The notes: generated by a model from the sequence alone, not told the origin. A DNA stretch of 64,000 nt from Spinacia oleracea (GCF_020520425.1 NC_079492.1:39001542-39065541); one strand, 5' to 3'; shown: positions 1 to 11,176, numbered from the stretch's first letter. Made by a program: numbers and translations.

Positions 1-711
1 CACTTAAACCAATAAATTCATATGCTTTACTAATTTTAAACATAAAAATGTATTTCAAGTCTAACCGGAAACATACAAATTTAATTAAAATTTAAAGCTC
101 ATATAAATTTATAATTGAATCCAAAAAGTTTAATTTAATTTCAGTCGTATTTAAATTAATTCATGATTTTAATTTTAGTAAAATAATTAGAATAAATAAA
201 ATTTATTATAATTACAATATTCAAAATTAAAATCCAAGAAAATAATTTAAATTATTAATTTTAAAATTAATTAAAATTACGTAAACTGAAAAATTTCAAA
301 TTAAACATTCAAAACGATCTAATCGCAACGCAAACACCTTACGCATTGCACGCCCATGGGCCGCACGCACACAGCCATCGCTGGCCATGTGCGCGCAGCC
401 CATGCGCTCGTCGCATAGCTGCTGCATCTTCCATCGCAAGCCATCGCACGCTATGGTGCTCGCTGCGCGCTCGCCAGCGCTCGCTGCGCGCGAGCCATCG
501 CTCGCTGTGCGCGCGAGCCATTGCTCGCTGTGCGCGCGAGCCATCGCTCGCTGTGCGCGCGAGCCATCGCTCGCTGTGCGCGCGAGCAATTGCGCGCGAT
601 CAATCGCTGGGCGCAGCGCTCGTGGCACGCGAGCTTGCGCTCGCTGCGCGCGAGGCTACGCGCGCTTGCGCGAGGCAGTGCGCGTCGTGGCGCAGCTCGC
701 TTGCTGCCTAC
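1..711 (-). mobile_element. Left part of an outer minus-strand copia element (leader)
   Basis: This stretch is the reverse complement of the untranslated leader of the copia element that follows it (compare about 3056-3835), so it belongs to a second copy lying on the minus strand. It is interrupted at 711 by that element and resumes at 11177; CCTAC at 707-711 and 11177-11181 is the target duplication. The first 340 bases are AT-rich. From about 345 it becomes very GC- and CpG-rich, with a 22-bp unit (core GAGCCATCGCTCGC) repeated about five times at 484-590. The coding part and other LTR of this copy lie left of the window. Confidence 0.85.
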
Positions 712-1024
712 TGAAGGAAATAATGCCCTTGGTCCAAGTATGCATTCTATGTTAAGTCTAATAAATGCGGTTCAGTATTAATTAACAAGTTAATAATTCA
801 GTGAGATCAAGTGAGCTGAATGCCTAGCTAGAGGCCGCTTCAGTTCAAGTGGAATTAATGATATTAATCCACAGCTTACTCTTGACTGAACCCGTAGGGT
901 CACACAAATAGTACGTAAACGGATCAAGTATTTAATGGCATTAAATACTCCATCTATGAATATTCGGAACCGACGGATCTTGGTTTCAGTGGGAGCTAAG
1001 ATCGTCACAGGCAAGAAATGAATA

Positions 1025-1345
1025 CTCCGGAAACGATGATATTGCCGGAAACGGAAATATGGATCGTATCGGAAATATGAATATTATCCAAGTCGTAGAT
1101 GTTGCCGGAAACGGAAACATGGTACGTATCGGAAAATATTATTGGAAATGGAAATATTACCAGAATCGGAAATATTACCGGAAACGGAAATATTGTCAGA
1201 ATCGGAAATATTGCCGGAATCGGAAAATAATTCCGGAAACGGAAATATTAAATATTTGTTCGAAACGGAAATTAATTCCGGAATCGGAAATATTAAATAT
1301 TGTTCGTATCGGAAATAGATTCCGGAAATGGAAATTTAATCGGAA
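1025..1345 (+). repeat. Degenerate CCGGAAACGGAAATATT array in U3
   Basis: About 320 bp made of 14-20-bp variants of CCGGAA(A/T)CGGAAATATT, present in all five LTRs of this family in the window (also about 10104-10424, 12890-13195 inverted, 24718-25030 and 33700-34015). Its position upstream of the TATA box suggests promoter or enhancer repeats, but that role is inference. Confidence 0.8.
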
Positions 1346-1730
1346 GCGTATCGTACGAATTAGCATCGGACGAGGCTTGCCGGACGAAGGCCCAGCACGA
1401 AGCCGGGGCCAAACGCCCAGCAAGCATGCGCGCCACAAGCCCAGCCAAGGCAGCGCCCAGGCCTACCGCAAGGCAGGCCCAGCGCGCGCCAAGGGCCACG
1501 GCTGCGTGGGCCGTGCTACGCGGGCTGCTGCTCGCACGCGCATGGGCAGCCCTTGTGGCTGCCGTGTGTGTGTGAGTTTGTGCTCATGCGTGATTCCTGA
1601 ATCTACAAGAGTCAGTGTATGATTAAATTTCTATTCCTAATTGGATAAATTAATTAAATAGAATTCATGTAGGATTCTAATTCCAATTAATTCGCATCCT
1701 ACTAGGATTACGATTCCTTTTCCATAACTC

Positions 1731-1738
1731 TATAAATA
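1731..1738 (+). promoter_or_regulatory. LTR TATA box
   Basis: TATAAATA lies about 370 bp before the LTR end, in the expected place for the U3/R promoter. The same box is at 10810, 25380 and 34362, and inverted at 12492-12499 in the outer LTR. Confidence 0.75.
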
Positions 1739-2098
1739 AAGGCCTAGGGGTCATAATTTATACATAAGTTTCAAAGTATTCAAAAGTGAGTTTTTTGAGA
1801 GAAAATTAAAACACACACCTTGCTCAAAAGTGCCGAAATTTTCTAGTACCTTAAGGGCGATTCTAGTTGGTCAATCTTAAGGCGGATCCGGACGTGCTGT
1901 GGACTATCTACGGAGGGACGACACTTGGAGTCCTAAAAGACTTGTTCTTGTTCGGTTCGGGCGCAGCTAGGGAGGGCACGCAACAAAGAGTATGCATCTA
2001 AATTATGCTATATGATTATGTGTAAATAATATGTTGTCCTGGGTTAATGGTTGTTTCCGCATGATCTATGTAGTGTCATATGTATCATAACCTAACAG

Positions 2099-2112
2099 TG
2101 GTATCACGAGCC
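2099..2112 (+). other. Primer binding site, initiator-Met tRNA type with one extra base
   Basis: TGGTATCACGAGCC directly follows the LTR. The complement of the plant initiator tRNA-Met 3' end is TGGTATCAGAGCC, so this site has one inserted C. The outer element has the same insertion (inverted at about 12124-12137). The second copia copy (25745) has the perfect site. Confidence 0.85.
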
Positions 2113-2825
2113 CCTTATTATTTTCATAATCTAAATTGCATGAACATGGTTAAATATTACAAATTTGCAAGAATTAAAAGGGGTGATTAATTTTCGTAAT
2201 TGTTAATTAATTGCAAATTGCGTTTATTTAATTATATGTACGCAGTTTTTCGGCAGTTTCTTCGTTACTCATCCGAATTGAGTGATTTTTGTGTCAATTC
2301 CGCATGTAAAAGGCATTCTAAAATTTTGACAAAAATAGTATTTTTCTGCCGAACCCAAAATTCTCAAATTCGAAGCCTAACTATGACTTTTCGAAGGTTT
2401 TAGTTTTTCGAATGCAAAATTTCGTAAATTTAAGATGTTAAATTAAATATTTGCGATTCCTGTTGATAAATCTTGAATTTTTGATTGACCTACTGCATAT
2501 GTTTAACAAGTTTGAATGCCTAGTCTTGTTAATTATGCAATCTAATTTGTAATTATGATTAATTTGTTGAAAATTAGAATAATTTAGAATTAATTTGATT
2601 TTCATAATTAATTGTAATTTAATTAGAAACCTATGATTAAAAACCACCATAAAAATTGTAAATTTACGATAAATTTTAAATTTTTATGACCTAGACTTGA
2701 ATCCATATCAATCGGAAATCAATTGGATAATAAATTTTCGATTTTTTCGCCCTAAAATTATGAAATTAATAATATTTATTAATTTGTCATTAATTTTAAA
2801 TATAAATTTTAAATTTTTATGCGAT

Positions 2826-3495
2826 TCGTTCAAATAACTTGCACGCACGAAGCAATGGACGCTTCGTGTTACCCTTAAGGGGTGTTGTATAATGCGGGCA
2901 TGCGACGACGAGCAAGGGAGCTCGTCGCCCGTGCGGCACGAATGCAATGAGCAAGGGCGTAGTGCACGAGCACAAGGCAGCAGCCCTGCCTTGTGTCGTG
3001 TGCCACGAGCAATGAACGAATGGGCATGGGCGAAGGGCGAGCCAAGGCAGTCGCGTGTGGGCAGCAAGCGAGCTGCGCCACAACGCGCGCTGCCTCGCAC
3101 AAGTGCGCGCAGCCTCGCGCGCAGCGAGCGCAAGCTCGCGTGCCACGAGCGCTGCGCCCAGCATCACTCGCGCGCACAGCGCGCGATGTCGCGCGCCCAG
3201 CGAGCGATGTCGCGCACCAGCGAGCGATGGCTCGCGCCAGCGAGCGATGCCTCGCGCGCACAGCGCGCGATGTCGCCCGCCCAGCGAGCGATCTCGCGCG
3301 CACAGCGAGCGAGCCAGCGCGCCCAGCGAGCGATCTCGCGCGCGCGCACTGCGAGCGATAGCTCGCGTGCGATGGGGCGCTGTGCGGAGGCTTGCGATAG
3401 GACAGCAGCAGCTATGCGACGAGCGCATGGGCTGCGCGCACATGGCCAGCAATGGCTGTGTGCGTACGGCCCATGGGCGTGCAACGCGTAGGGTG
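2826..3495 (+). repeat. CpG-rich minisatellite block in copia leader
   Basis: A sharply bounded GC/CpG-rich island inside AT-rich DNA, made of degenerate units such as GCGCGCACAGCGAGCGATG. Unit order and number differ between the three copies in this window (1-711 inverted, here, and 26465-27190), as expected of an expanding minisatellite. Because TA-containing stops are rare here, long ORFs appear in several frames on both strands; I do not regard them as genes. Confidence 0.8.
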
Positions 3496-4938
3496 TTTGC
3501 GTTACGATTAGATCGTTTTGAATGTTTAATTTGAAAATTTCAGTTCACGTAATTTTAATTAATTTTAAAATTAATAATTTGAATTAATTTCTTGGATTTT
3601 AATTTTGAATATTATAATTATAATAAATGGAATTTATTCTAATTATTTTACTAAAATTAAAATCATGAATTAATTTAAATGCGACTGAAATTAAATTAAA
3701 TTTTGGATTCAATTATAAATTTATATGAGCTTTAAATTTTAATTAAATTTGTATGTTTCCGGTTAGACTAGAAATACAATTTTATGTTTAAAATTAGTAA
3801 AGCATATGAATTTATTGGTTTAAGTGGGAGCGCTTTTTAGTCATAAACTCTTGATTAGGTCTACAAATCCTTAAGGTTAAAACAACTCGATTAGAATTAA
3901 TAAGGACTGAATAATTGGTAGATTATTGGTGCCCTTGATTAATTGCTGCAAATGTTTACGTGATGCATAATGTGTTTTACTAACCAGCTATGTGGGCCAT
4001 TCATGATAATGAATGGGTGAATGGTATATATTGTATATGTACTGTTTTGCAGGTTATGAAGTGACTAGTATGGCCCAAATAGGATAGAAAATATGGTCTG
4101 CGTACCATTAATTTGAATGTAATTGGTCTAAAGTACCAAAGTTATTTTTCAATTCAAAATGGTCTGCGTACCATCAAATAGTTGTAATTAGTTATAGCTT
4201 ATCCTATTTGAAGAAAATGGTGCCTCCCACGGAGATTTTCAAGACGGACTTTGAAGTCAAAGCTTCAAGATGAAGTCGGGCCATACTAGATCACAAATAT
4301 CTTATGCATGTTTTAAGTTATTTATTGCTTTAAATATATCTTAAAATGCATGAGATCAAAAGCTTGATTATGTTGCATGATTAAGGATTTTAGTTCACTT
4401 AAAATCTAACCAACATAGTAAGAGCCTTAAGTTCCAAACTTAAAAATTGAGTTAAAAGGTGCCATGCCAAAATATACACTTGCTTGGATATCCTTTACAT
4501 CAATCTAGTAATAGTTTTCGCTCAGCGAGGTGTTACTTATTGGTCCTAAAGGGGCAAGGTACACAAATAATTGTGAGTACATGTTAGTTTTGGTGAAACT
4601 CAACGATATAAGTAAGGAGTCCTTTTATGTCGTGGCAAATTCGATAGGTTTACCTAATAAGTTCTTAGACGTACCTATCAACCAAGAATAGTTTCTAGAC
4701 TATTAGCAAAAGGCTTTTGCTTACCTAAGATGTTCTAGGATTAAGTCGACAAACTGTGCTTAGTTCTTCAATGATTTTAGGATCTTGGAATCATTTTATT
4801 CACACCTGCCGGAACACATAACTTGAATAAAATGCTTAATAAACATTGAATTATGCATGTATGCTAGAATTTAAGTTTATTAAGAGAAACTGTGAATGGT
4901 TATTTATTTGTTTATTCTTTTCAATTGTAGTTTTTAAT

Positions 4939-7900
4939 ATGGCAAACAACAATCAAAACATCATCATGGGTTCTGAGCTTATGGTCAAGCTGAACCTGAC
5001 AAATTTTCTTGAATGGGAAGCTAAGCTAGTTGAAATAGTCAAACTCAATGGACTTGAGTATGTACTATCACATCCCATGCCAAGCTACTATGCCAGAGAC
5101 ATGACCCCTGAGAGATTTTACGCCTGGGATGCGGATCTCAAAAAGGTTATGAGTCTCATGCTGAACAATATCCCTGATGATTGGGCTAGAAGGTTTGTAG
5201 CCTATGAACCTTTTACGCTCATCAAGAATCTGAGGGATATCTGTCGTGGAAGTACGGAGGACAGGGACCTGAACGTCCATGAGTTGATTGAATCAATGTC
5301 TGGTCTAAAGGTTAGTTCTCCCAACAGGTGTTATAGGATGGAGGTCCAAGAAACACATGTTCAGCTCCTTCGCACTAAACAGAGGGTAGGCGTCCCACTG
5401 AGGTTCCATGTGGATCTTATGTGTTCATATTTTGATCGCCTAAGTCTACTAGGAACACCAATAAGCGAAAGGATGGCAGTCTCTGTCTTGCTCAATTCAC
5501 TACACAGTGGGTTTGGTCGCTTCAAGCAACAATACCTAAGTGAACCAAGAGAAGAAACAGTTGCAGAATTTATTCACCTTGTCAGAAAGGCTGAAATAGT
5601 ACTGGACTGTGAAGCCAAAGATTTACTCAAGGCTAGAAAGAGACCATTCAAGAAAGGTGGAAAGTCCAAGGGCAATGCTAAATCAAAGCAGGACAAGTCC
5701 ACATCAAGCTGTCTTTATTGTGATGGAATAGGCCATTACAAAAGAGAATGTCCAAAGCTAAAGGAAGATCAGAAGAACGGAACAGTCGTTCCATCTTCAG
5801 GTATTTTCGTTATAGACTGTATACTTGCTAATTCAACTTCTTGGGTATTAGATACAGGTTGTGGCTCACACTTATGTTCCAATCCACAGGGACTAAGAAG
5901 AAGTAGAAAATTAAGCAAGGGAGAAGTCGACCTACGAGTGGGAAATGGAGCACGGATTGCTGCATTAGCCGTAGGAACTTACTATTTGTCGTTGCCCTCC
6001 GGGCTAGTTTTGGAACTGGAAGAATGTTTCCATGTTCCAAGTCTTACTAAAAACATCATTTCAGTTTCTTGCTTAGATGCTAAGGGATTTTCCTTTATAA
6101 TAAAAGACAATAGTTGTTCGTTTTATTTTAAAGAGATGTTTTATGGATCTGCTAGATTAGTCAATGGACTTTATTTATTAGATCACGACAAACAAGTATA
6201 TAACATAAATACCAAAAAGGCCAAAAAGGATGATTCAGATCTCACCTATCTGTGGCATTGTCGATTAGGCCATATAAACTTGAAACGCTTAGAAAGACTT
6301 CAAAGGGAAGGAATTCTAGAACCATTTGACTTAGAGGATTATGGTAAATGCGAATCATGTTTACTTGGCAAAATAACAAAGCAACCTTTCTCTAAAGTCG
6401 GAGAAAGAGCAAATGAACTATTGGGTTTAATCCATACAGATGTATGTGGACCAATGAGTACAAATGCTAGAGGTGGTTTCAGCTACTTTATCACTTTCAC
6501 TGATGACTTCAGTAGGTATGGTTATGTCTACCTAATGAAGCATAAGTCTGAATCCTTTGACAAATTCAAGGAATTTCAGAGTGAAGTAGAGAATCAATTA
6601 GGCAAGAAGATTAAGGCACTGCGGTCTGATAGAGGCGGTGAATATCTGAGCTATGAATTTGATGACCATCTGAAAGAATGTGGAATTCTATCAGAATTGA
6701 CTCCTCCTGGAACACCACAATGGAACGGTGTGTCAGAACGGAGGAACAGAACCTTGCTAGACATGGTCAGGTCAATGATGGGTCAGGCCGAACTTCCATT
6801 AGAATTTTGGGGACATGCACTAAATACAGCTGCACTCACTATAAATAGAGCTCCGTCTAAAGCTGTCGAAAAGACTCCATACGAATTATGGTTTGGAAAA
6901 CCTCCAAATGTGTCTTTTCTTAAGATTTGGGGATGTGAAGTATACGTCAAACGATTAATTTCAGACAAACTTCATCCAAAATCTGACAAATGTATCCTTG
7001 TGGGCTATCCAAAGGAAACAAAGGGGTATTACTTCTACAATACATCTGAGAACAAAGTGTTTGTTGCTCGAGATGGTGTCTTTTTGGAGAAGGATCATAT
7101 TTCCAAAATGACAAGTGGGAGAAAAGTAGACCTCGAAGAAATTCGAGTCGAACAACAAACTCTAGAGAATGCTCAAGATGACATTCAGGATGAAACTCAG
7201 AGATCTTTAGAAGAATCTGGTGAGAATCATGGTCAATCTAGAAATGTTACCTCGCGTAGATCGCAAAGATATAGATCTCAACCGGAAAGGTACTTAGGTA
7301 TTTTGACGAACGAGAGTTATGACGTTCTATTACTTGAAAGTGATGAACCTGCGACTTACAAGCAAGCTATGACGAGCCCTAGCTCCAAGCAGTGGCAAGA
7401 AGCCATGCAATCTGAATTAGACTCCATGTCTGAAAACCAAGTATGGGATTTGGTCGATTTGCCAGATGGCTACCAAGCCATTGGAAGCAAATGGGTTTTC
7501 AAACTGAAAAAGGACAAGGATGGGAAACTTGAAGTTTTCAAAGCTAGATTGGTTGCAAAAGGTTACAGGCAAGTCCACGGTGTGGATTACGATGAAACCT
7601 TTTCACCAGTTGCAATGCTAAAGTCTATTCGAATAATGTTAGCAATCGCTGCATATTACGATTACGAAATATGGCAGATGGATGTCAAAACTGCTTTCTT
7701 AAACGGCGTTTTAACAGAAACTGTGTTTATGACACAGCCTGAAGGTTTTAAGGATCCAAAGAATGCTAAAAAGGTATGCAAGCTAAAGAAGTCAATCTAC
7801 GGATTGAAGCAGGCATCCAGGAGCTGGAATATACGTTTTGATGAAGCAGTCAGTGACTTTGGTTTCATCAAGAACGCAGACGAATCTTGTGTATACAAGA

Positions 7901-8925
7901 AGGTCAGTGGGAGCAAAATTGCTTTCCTAGTATTATATGTCGACGACATATTGCTTATCGGAAATGACATTCCTATGTTGAACTCTGTCAAGATTTGGCT
8001 TGGGAAATGTTTTTCGATGAAGGATCTAGGAGAAGCACAGTACATATTGGGCATCAAGATTTACAGAGATAGATCTAAAAAGATGATTGGACTTAGTCAA
8101 AGCACTTATATCAATAAGGTGCTTGATAGGTTCAAGATGGCGGACTCCAAGCGAGGCTACCTACCCATGTCTCATGGAATGACTCTAAGCAAGACTCAGT
8201 GCCCAAAAACACTTGATGAGCGTAGACGAATGAGTGGGATTCCATATGCATCATTGATTGGTTCAATAATGTATGCTATGATATGTACACGCCCGGATGT
8301 TGCGTACGCACTCAGTGCTACGAGCAGATACCAGTCAGACCCAGGAGAGGCGCATTGGACTGCTGCCAAGAACATTCTGAAGTACCTGAAAAGGCACAAA
8401 GATGACTTCCTGGTCTATGGTGGAGATGATGAATTAATTGTTAAAGGCTATACGGACGCAAGTTTCCAAACCGACAAAGATGATTTCAGATCACAGTCTG
8501 GGTTTGTCTTCTGCCTCAACGGAGGAGCAGTAAGCTGGAAAAGTGCTAAGCAAAGCACCATTGCGGATTCTACAACTGAAGCGGAGTACATTGCTGCACA
8601 TGAAGCAGCAAAGGAAGCTATATGGCTAAGGAAGTTCATAGGAGAACTTGGTGTAGTCCCCTCCATTAAAGGACCAATAGCCCTGTATTGTGATAATAAC
8701 GGAGCTATTGCACAGGCAAAAGAGCCTAGACACCACCAGAGAGTCAAGCATGTACTTCGTAGATTTCACCTTCTACGAGAGTTCGTTGAAAGAAAAGAAG
8801 TCGAGATAAGCAAAATTGGAACTGATGACAACATATCAGATCCATTAACTAAACCTCTGCCGCAAGCGAAGCACAACTCGCACACTGCAGCTATGGGAAT
8901 CAAGCATATTGGAGAATGGCTTTGA
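4939..8925 (+). CDS. Copia gag-pol polyprotein, intact
   Basis: One uninterrupted frame of 1328 aa encoding the particle protein and enzymes for retrotransposition. Residues counted from the ATG at 4939: gag in about 1-250; CCHC zinc knuckle starting C258; aspartic protease with DTG at 305-307; integrase HHCC zinc region from about H440 and the catalytic triad D501, D564, E600 with DD35E spacing; reverse transcriptase with YVDD at 1000-1003; RNase H with D about 1173 and further acidic residues to about 1251. The frame is open upstream to a TTG at 4846, with an ATG at 4861. I prefer 4939 because the upstream stretch codes a hydrophobic tail unlike gag. All catalytic residues I checked are present, so it could act for itself and for relatives. 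It is a transposon gene, not a host gene. Confidence 0.93.
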   Translation: MANNNQNIIMGSELMVKLNLTNFLEWEAKLVEIVKLNGLEYVLSHPMPSYYARDMTPERFYAWDADLKKVMSLMLNNIPDDWARRFVAYEPFTLIKNLRDICRGSTEDRDLNVHELIESMSGLKVSSPNRCYRMEVQETHVQLLRTKQRVGVPLRFHVDLMCSYFDRLSLLGTPISERMAVSVLLNSLHSGFGRFKQQYLSEPREETVAEFIHLVRKAEIVLDCEAKDLLKARKRPFKKGGKSKGNAKSKQDKSTSSCLYCDGIGHYKRECPKLKEDQKNGTVVPSSGIFVIDCILANSTSWVLDTGCGSHLCSNPQGLRRSRKLSKGEVDLRVGNGARIAALAVGTYYLSLPSGLVLELEECFHVPSLTKNIISVSCLDAKGFSFIIKDNSCSFYFKEMFYGSARLVNGLYLLDHDKQVYNINTKKAKKDDSDLTYLWHCRLGHINLKRLERLQREGILEPFDLEDYGKCESCLLGKITKQPFSKVGERANELLGLIHTDVCGPMSTNARGGFSYFITFTDDFSRYGYVYLMKHKSESFDKFKEFQSEVENQLGKKIKALRSDRGGEYLSYEFDDHLKECGILSELTPPGTPQWNGVSERRNRTLLDMVRSMMGQAELPLEFWGHALNTAALTINRAPSKAVEKTPYELWFGKPPNVSFLKIWGCEVYVKRLISDKLHPKSDKCILVGYPKETKGYYFYNTSENKVFVARDGVFLEKDHISKMTSGRKVDLEEIRVEQQTLENAQDDIQDETQRSLEESGENHGQSRNVTSRRSQRYRSQPERYLGILTNESYDVLLLESDEPATYKQAMTSPSSKQWQEAMQSELDSMSENQVWDLVDLPDGYQAIGSKWVFKLKKDKDGKLEVFKARLVAKGYRQVHGVDYDETFSPVAMLKSIRIMLAIAAYYDYEIWQMDVKTAFLNGVLTETVFMTQPEGFKDPKNAKKVCKLKKSIYGLKQASRSWNIRFDEAVSDFGFIKNADESCVYKKVSGSKIAFLVLYVDDILLIGNDIPMLNSVKIWLGKCFSMKDLGEAQYILGIKIYRDRSKKMIGLSQSTYINKVLDRFKMADSKRGYLPMSHGMTLSKTQCPKTLDERRRMSGIPYASLIGSIMYAMICTRPDVAYALSATSRYQSDPGEAHWTAAKNILKYLKRHKDDFLVYGGDDELIVKGYTDASFQTDKDDFRSQSGFVFCLNGGAVSWKSAKQSTIADSTTEAEYIAAHEAAKEAIWLRKFIGELGVVPSIKGPIALYCDNNGAIAQAKEPRHHQRVKHVLRRFHLLREFVERKEVEISKIGTDDNISDPLTKPLPQAKHNSHTAAMGIKHIGEWL

Positions 8926-9790
8926 TGTCTCTGTTTAATGTTTTAAAGTTTTAGAGTTTTAAATCTTTGTAAAACATTATTGGTTAATCATTCACAATAA
9001 ATGAAAGAAATTCATTTTTCCATTTAATTTGTGGTTTATTAAATGATGAGTCCCTTCAATTTGACGATATATTCAAGATAGACTGTCAGGACCAGTCCTG
9101 TGACTAAGAAATGTCTATCAAGTGAACTTGAATGTCAAAGGTTGAAAATGGTCCCTAATTGGAGTTTTCTATAAAATTGGACGCATAGAAAACGTTAGAC
9201 GATTAGAGTGCAAGATGACTAGTAGTTCTGTTTCTTGAACTATGTGGACATGGCAATGTCATAATCATTTGCATAGATACTTACTTTGGGAAGACTAGTA
9301 TCGGACAAGACCTATGAAACTTTACTGTAAGAGATGAAAGTCTGTCATAAGTAAATTTCATTAAATTATTAGACACTAAATCCTCAATACCTGAGTGATT
9401 TGAGATTACTTGTTTGAGAACTGGTTGCTTTGACGTTGACCAACCGTCGCACCGTAAAAGGAGGCTATAAAGGCAACGCTCAGGTAATCACCTATCAAAC
9501 GAAGTCTAATCTCAAGATCGCAAGATTGGGATTGTCCTCCCATAAACCGGGATGAGATGCTTAAAAGTTGTACAAGGCCACTCAGAGAGCTAGAAACGGT
9601 GAAATGCATGGCCGTGCTCGGATGAATCATAGGCTATGATTATCTGTTTATTTGATCAGTTGAACTCTGAAACCGAGGAACACCTCTGGACATAATAAGG
9701 ATGACAACTCTTACCTTATGTTCAAGAGCAAGCATCGAGCGACAAAGGAATTAGGAAATGCACACTTGTCCCTAAGGACAAGTGGGAGAC
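8926..9790 (+). other. 3' tail and polypurine tract of inner copia element
   Basis: Noncoding, 865 bp, ending in the purine-rich AAGGACAAGTGGGAGAC that primes plus-strand DNA just before the 3' LTR. The last 800 bp are almost identical to 32606-33385 in the second copy. A 74-codon antisense ORF at 9406-9630 is shared only because of that conservation. Confidence 0.8.
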
Positions 9791-11176
9791 TGAAGGAAAT
9801 AATGCCCTTGGTCCAAGTATGCATTCTATGTTAAGTCTAATAAATGCGGTTCAGTATTAATTAACAAGTTAATAATTCAGTGAGATCAAGTGAGCTGAAT
9901 GCCTAGCTAGAGGCCGCTTCAGTTCAAGTGGAATTAATGATATTAATCCACAGCTTACTCTTGACTGAACCCGTAGGGTCACACAAATAGTACGTAAACG
10001 GATCAAGTATTTAATGGCATTAAATACTCCATCTATGAATATTCGGAACCGACGGATCTTGGTTTCAGTGGGAGCTAAGATCGTCACAGGCAAGAAATGA
10101 ATACTCCGGAAACGATGATATTGCCGGAAACGGAAATATGGATCGTATCGGAAATATGAATATTATCCAAGTCGTAGATGTTGCCGGAAACGGAAACATG
10201 GTACGTATCGGAAAATATTATTGGAAATGGAAATATTACCAGAATCGGAAATATTACCGGAAACGGAAATATTGTCAGAATCGGAAATATTGCCGGAATC
10301 GGAAAATAATTCCGGAAACGGAAATATTAAATATTTGTTCGAAACGGAAATTAATTCCGGAATCGGAAATATTAAATATTGTTCGTATCGGAAATAGATT
10401 CCGGAAATGGAAATTTAATCGGAAGCGTATCGTACGAATTAGCATCGGACGAGGCTTGCCGGACGAAGGCCCAGCACGAAGCCGGGGCCAAACGCCCAGC
10501 AAGCATGCGCTCCACAAGCCCAGCCAAGGCAGCGCCCAGGCCTACCGCAAGGCAGGCCCAGCGCGCGCCAAGGGCCACGGCTGCGTGGGCCGTGCTACGC
10601 GGGCTGCTGCTCGCACGCGCATGGGCAGCCCTTGTGGCTGCCGTGTGTGTGTGAGTTTGTGCTCATGCGTGATTCCTGAATCTACAAGAGTCAGTGTATG
10701 ATTAAATTTCTATTCCTAATTGGATAAATTAATTAAATAGAATTCATGTAGGATTCTAATTCCAATTAATTCGCATCCTACTAGGATTACGATTCCTTTT
10801 CCATAACTCTATAAATAAAGGCCTAGGGGTCATAATTTATACATAAGTTTCAAAGTATTCAAAAGTGAGTTTTTTGAGAGAAAATTAAAACACACACCTT
10901 GCTCAAAAGTGCCGAAATTTTCTAGTACCTTAAGGGCGATTCTAGTTGGTCAATCTTAAGGCGGATCCGGACGTGCTGTGGACTATCTACGGAGGGACGA
11001 CACTTGGAGTCCTAAAAGACTTGTTCTTGTTCGGTTCGGGCGCAGCTAGGGAGGGCACGCAACAAAGAGTATGCATCTAAATTATGCTATATGATTATGT
11101 GTAAATAATATGTTGTCCTGGGTTAATGGTTGTTTCCGCATGATCTATGTAGTGTCATATGTATCATAACCTAACA
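9791..11176 (+). repeat. 3' LTR of inner copia element
   Basis: Same 1386-bp length and termini as the LTR at 712-2097. The only difference I found by eye is T at 10511 for G at 1432. It is followed directly by the second CCTAC target copy. Confidence 0.95.

Larger units (their letters stand above)
712..2097 (+). repeat. 5' LTR of inner copia element
   Basis: The LTR starts TGAAGGAAATAATGCCC and ends CATAACCTAACA, giving TG...CA termini. It holds a U3 with degenerate CCGGAAACGGAAATATT repeats, a short GC-rich block at about 1370-1570, a TATA box at 1731, and an R-U5 region rich in short direct motifs. Its mate is at 9791-11176 with the same length. Short ORFs inside it on both strands recur in every copy only because the LTR is conserved. 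Confidence 0.95.
2098..4938 (+). other. Long untranslated leader of inner copia element
   Basis: The leader is 2.8 kb with no convincing coding frame: AT-rich at 2130-2820, a GC-rich block at 2826-3495, AT-rich again to 3830, then unique sequence to the gag start. The same leader is nearly unchanged in the second copy (25744-28504). Conservation without coding suggests cis-acting roles such as packaging or translation, which is inference. Confidence 0.8.
712..11176 (+). mobile_element. Complete Ty1/copia LTR retrotransposon (Angela-like), inner insertion
   Basis: A full-length element of 10465 bp: two 1386-bp LTRs, a primer binding site, a 2.8-kb leader, one gag-pol frame, an 0.85-kb tail with a polypurine tract, and a perfect 5-bp target duplication CCTAC. 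The domain order gag, protease, integrase, reverse transcriptase, RNase H is that of Ty1/copia. The integrase and RNase H wording resembles the Angela/BARE clade as I know it. By eye I found one difference between the LTRs (G at 1432, T at 10511), which points to a very recent insertion. It sits inside another copy of the same family. Confidence 0.92.

Noticed and set aside
296..781. Overlapping Ala/Arg/Ser-rich ORFs on both strands in the GC-rich block
   Set aside because: Low-complexity products in several frames at once arise because the CpG-rich minisatellite contains few stop triplets. No domain, and unit number varies between copies.
790..1014. 74-codon antisense ORF identical in several LTRs
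   Set aside because: Conserved only with the LTR; no start context or domain.
1059..1622. 187-codon ORF in the LTR, repeated at 10138 and shorter at 24751 and 33733
   Set aside because: Product is the translation of the GGAAA repeat array followed by GC-rich DNA. Its recurrence reflects LTR conservation.
2817..3534. ORFs of up to 211 codons in the leader minisatellite
   Set aside because: Same reason as at 296-781; open on both strands in several frames.
4846..4938. Upstream extension of the copia gag-pol frame
   Set aside because: Begins at TTG (ATG only at 4861) and codes a hydrophobic, cysteine-rich stretch unlike gag. ATG 4939 fits better.
9406..9630. 74-codon antisense ORF in the copia tail, also at 33001
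   Set aside because: Lies in conserved non-coding tail; identity follows from recent shared origin.
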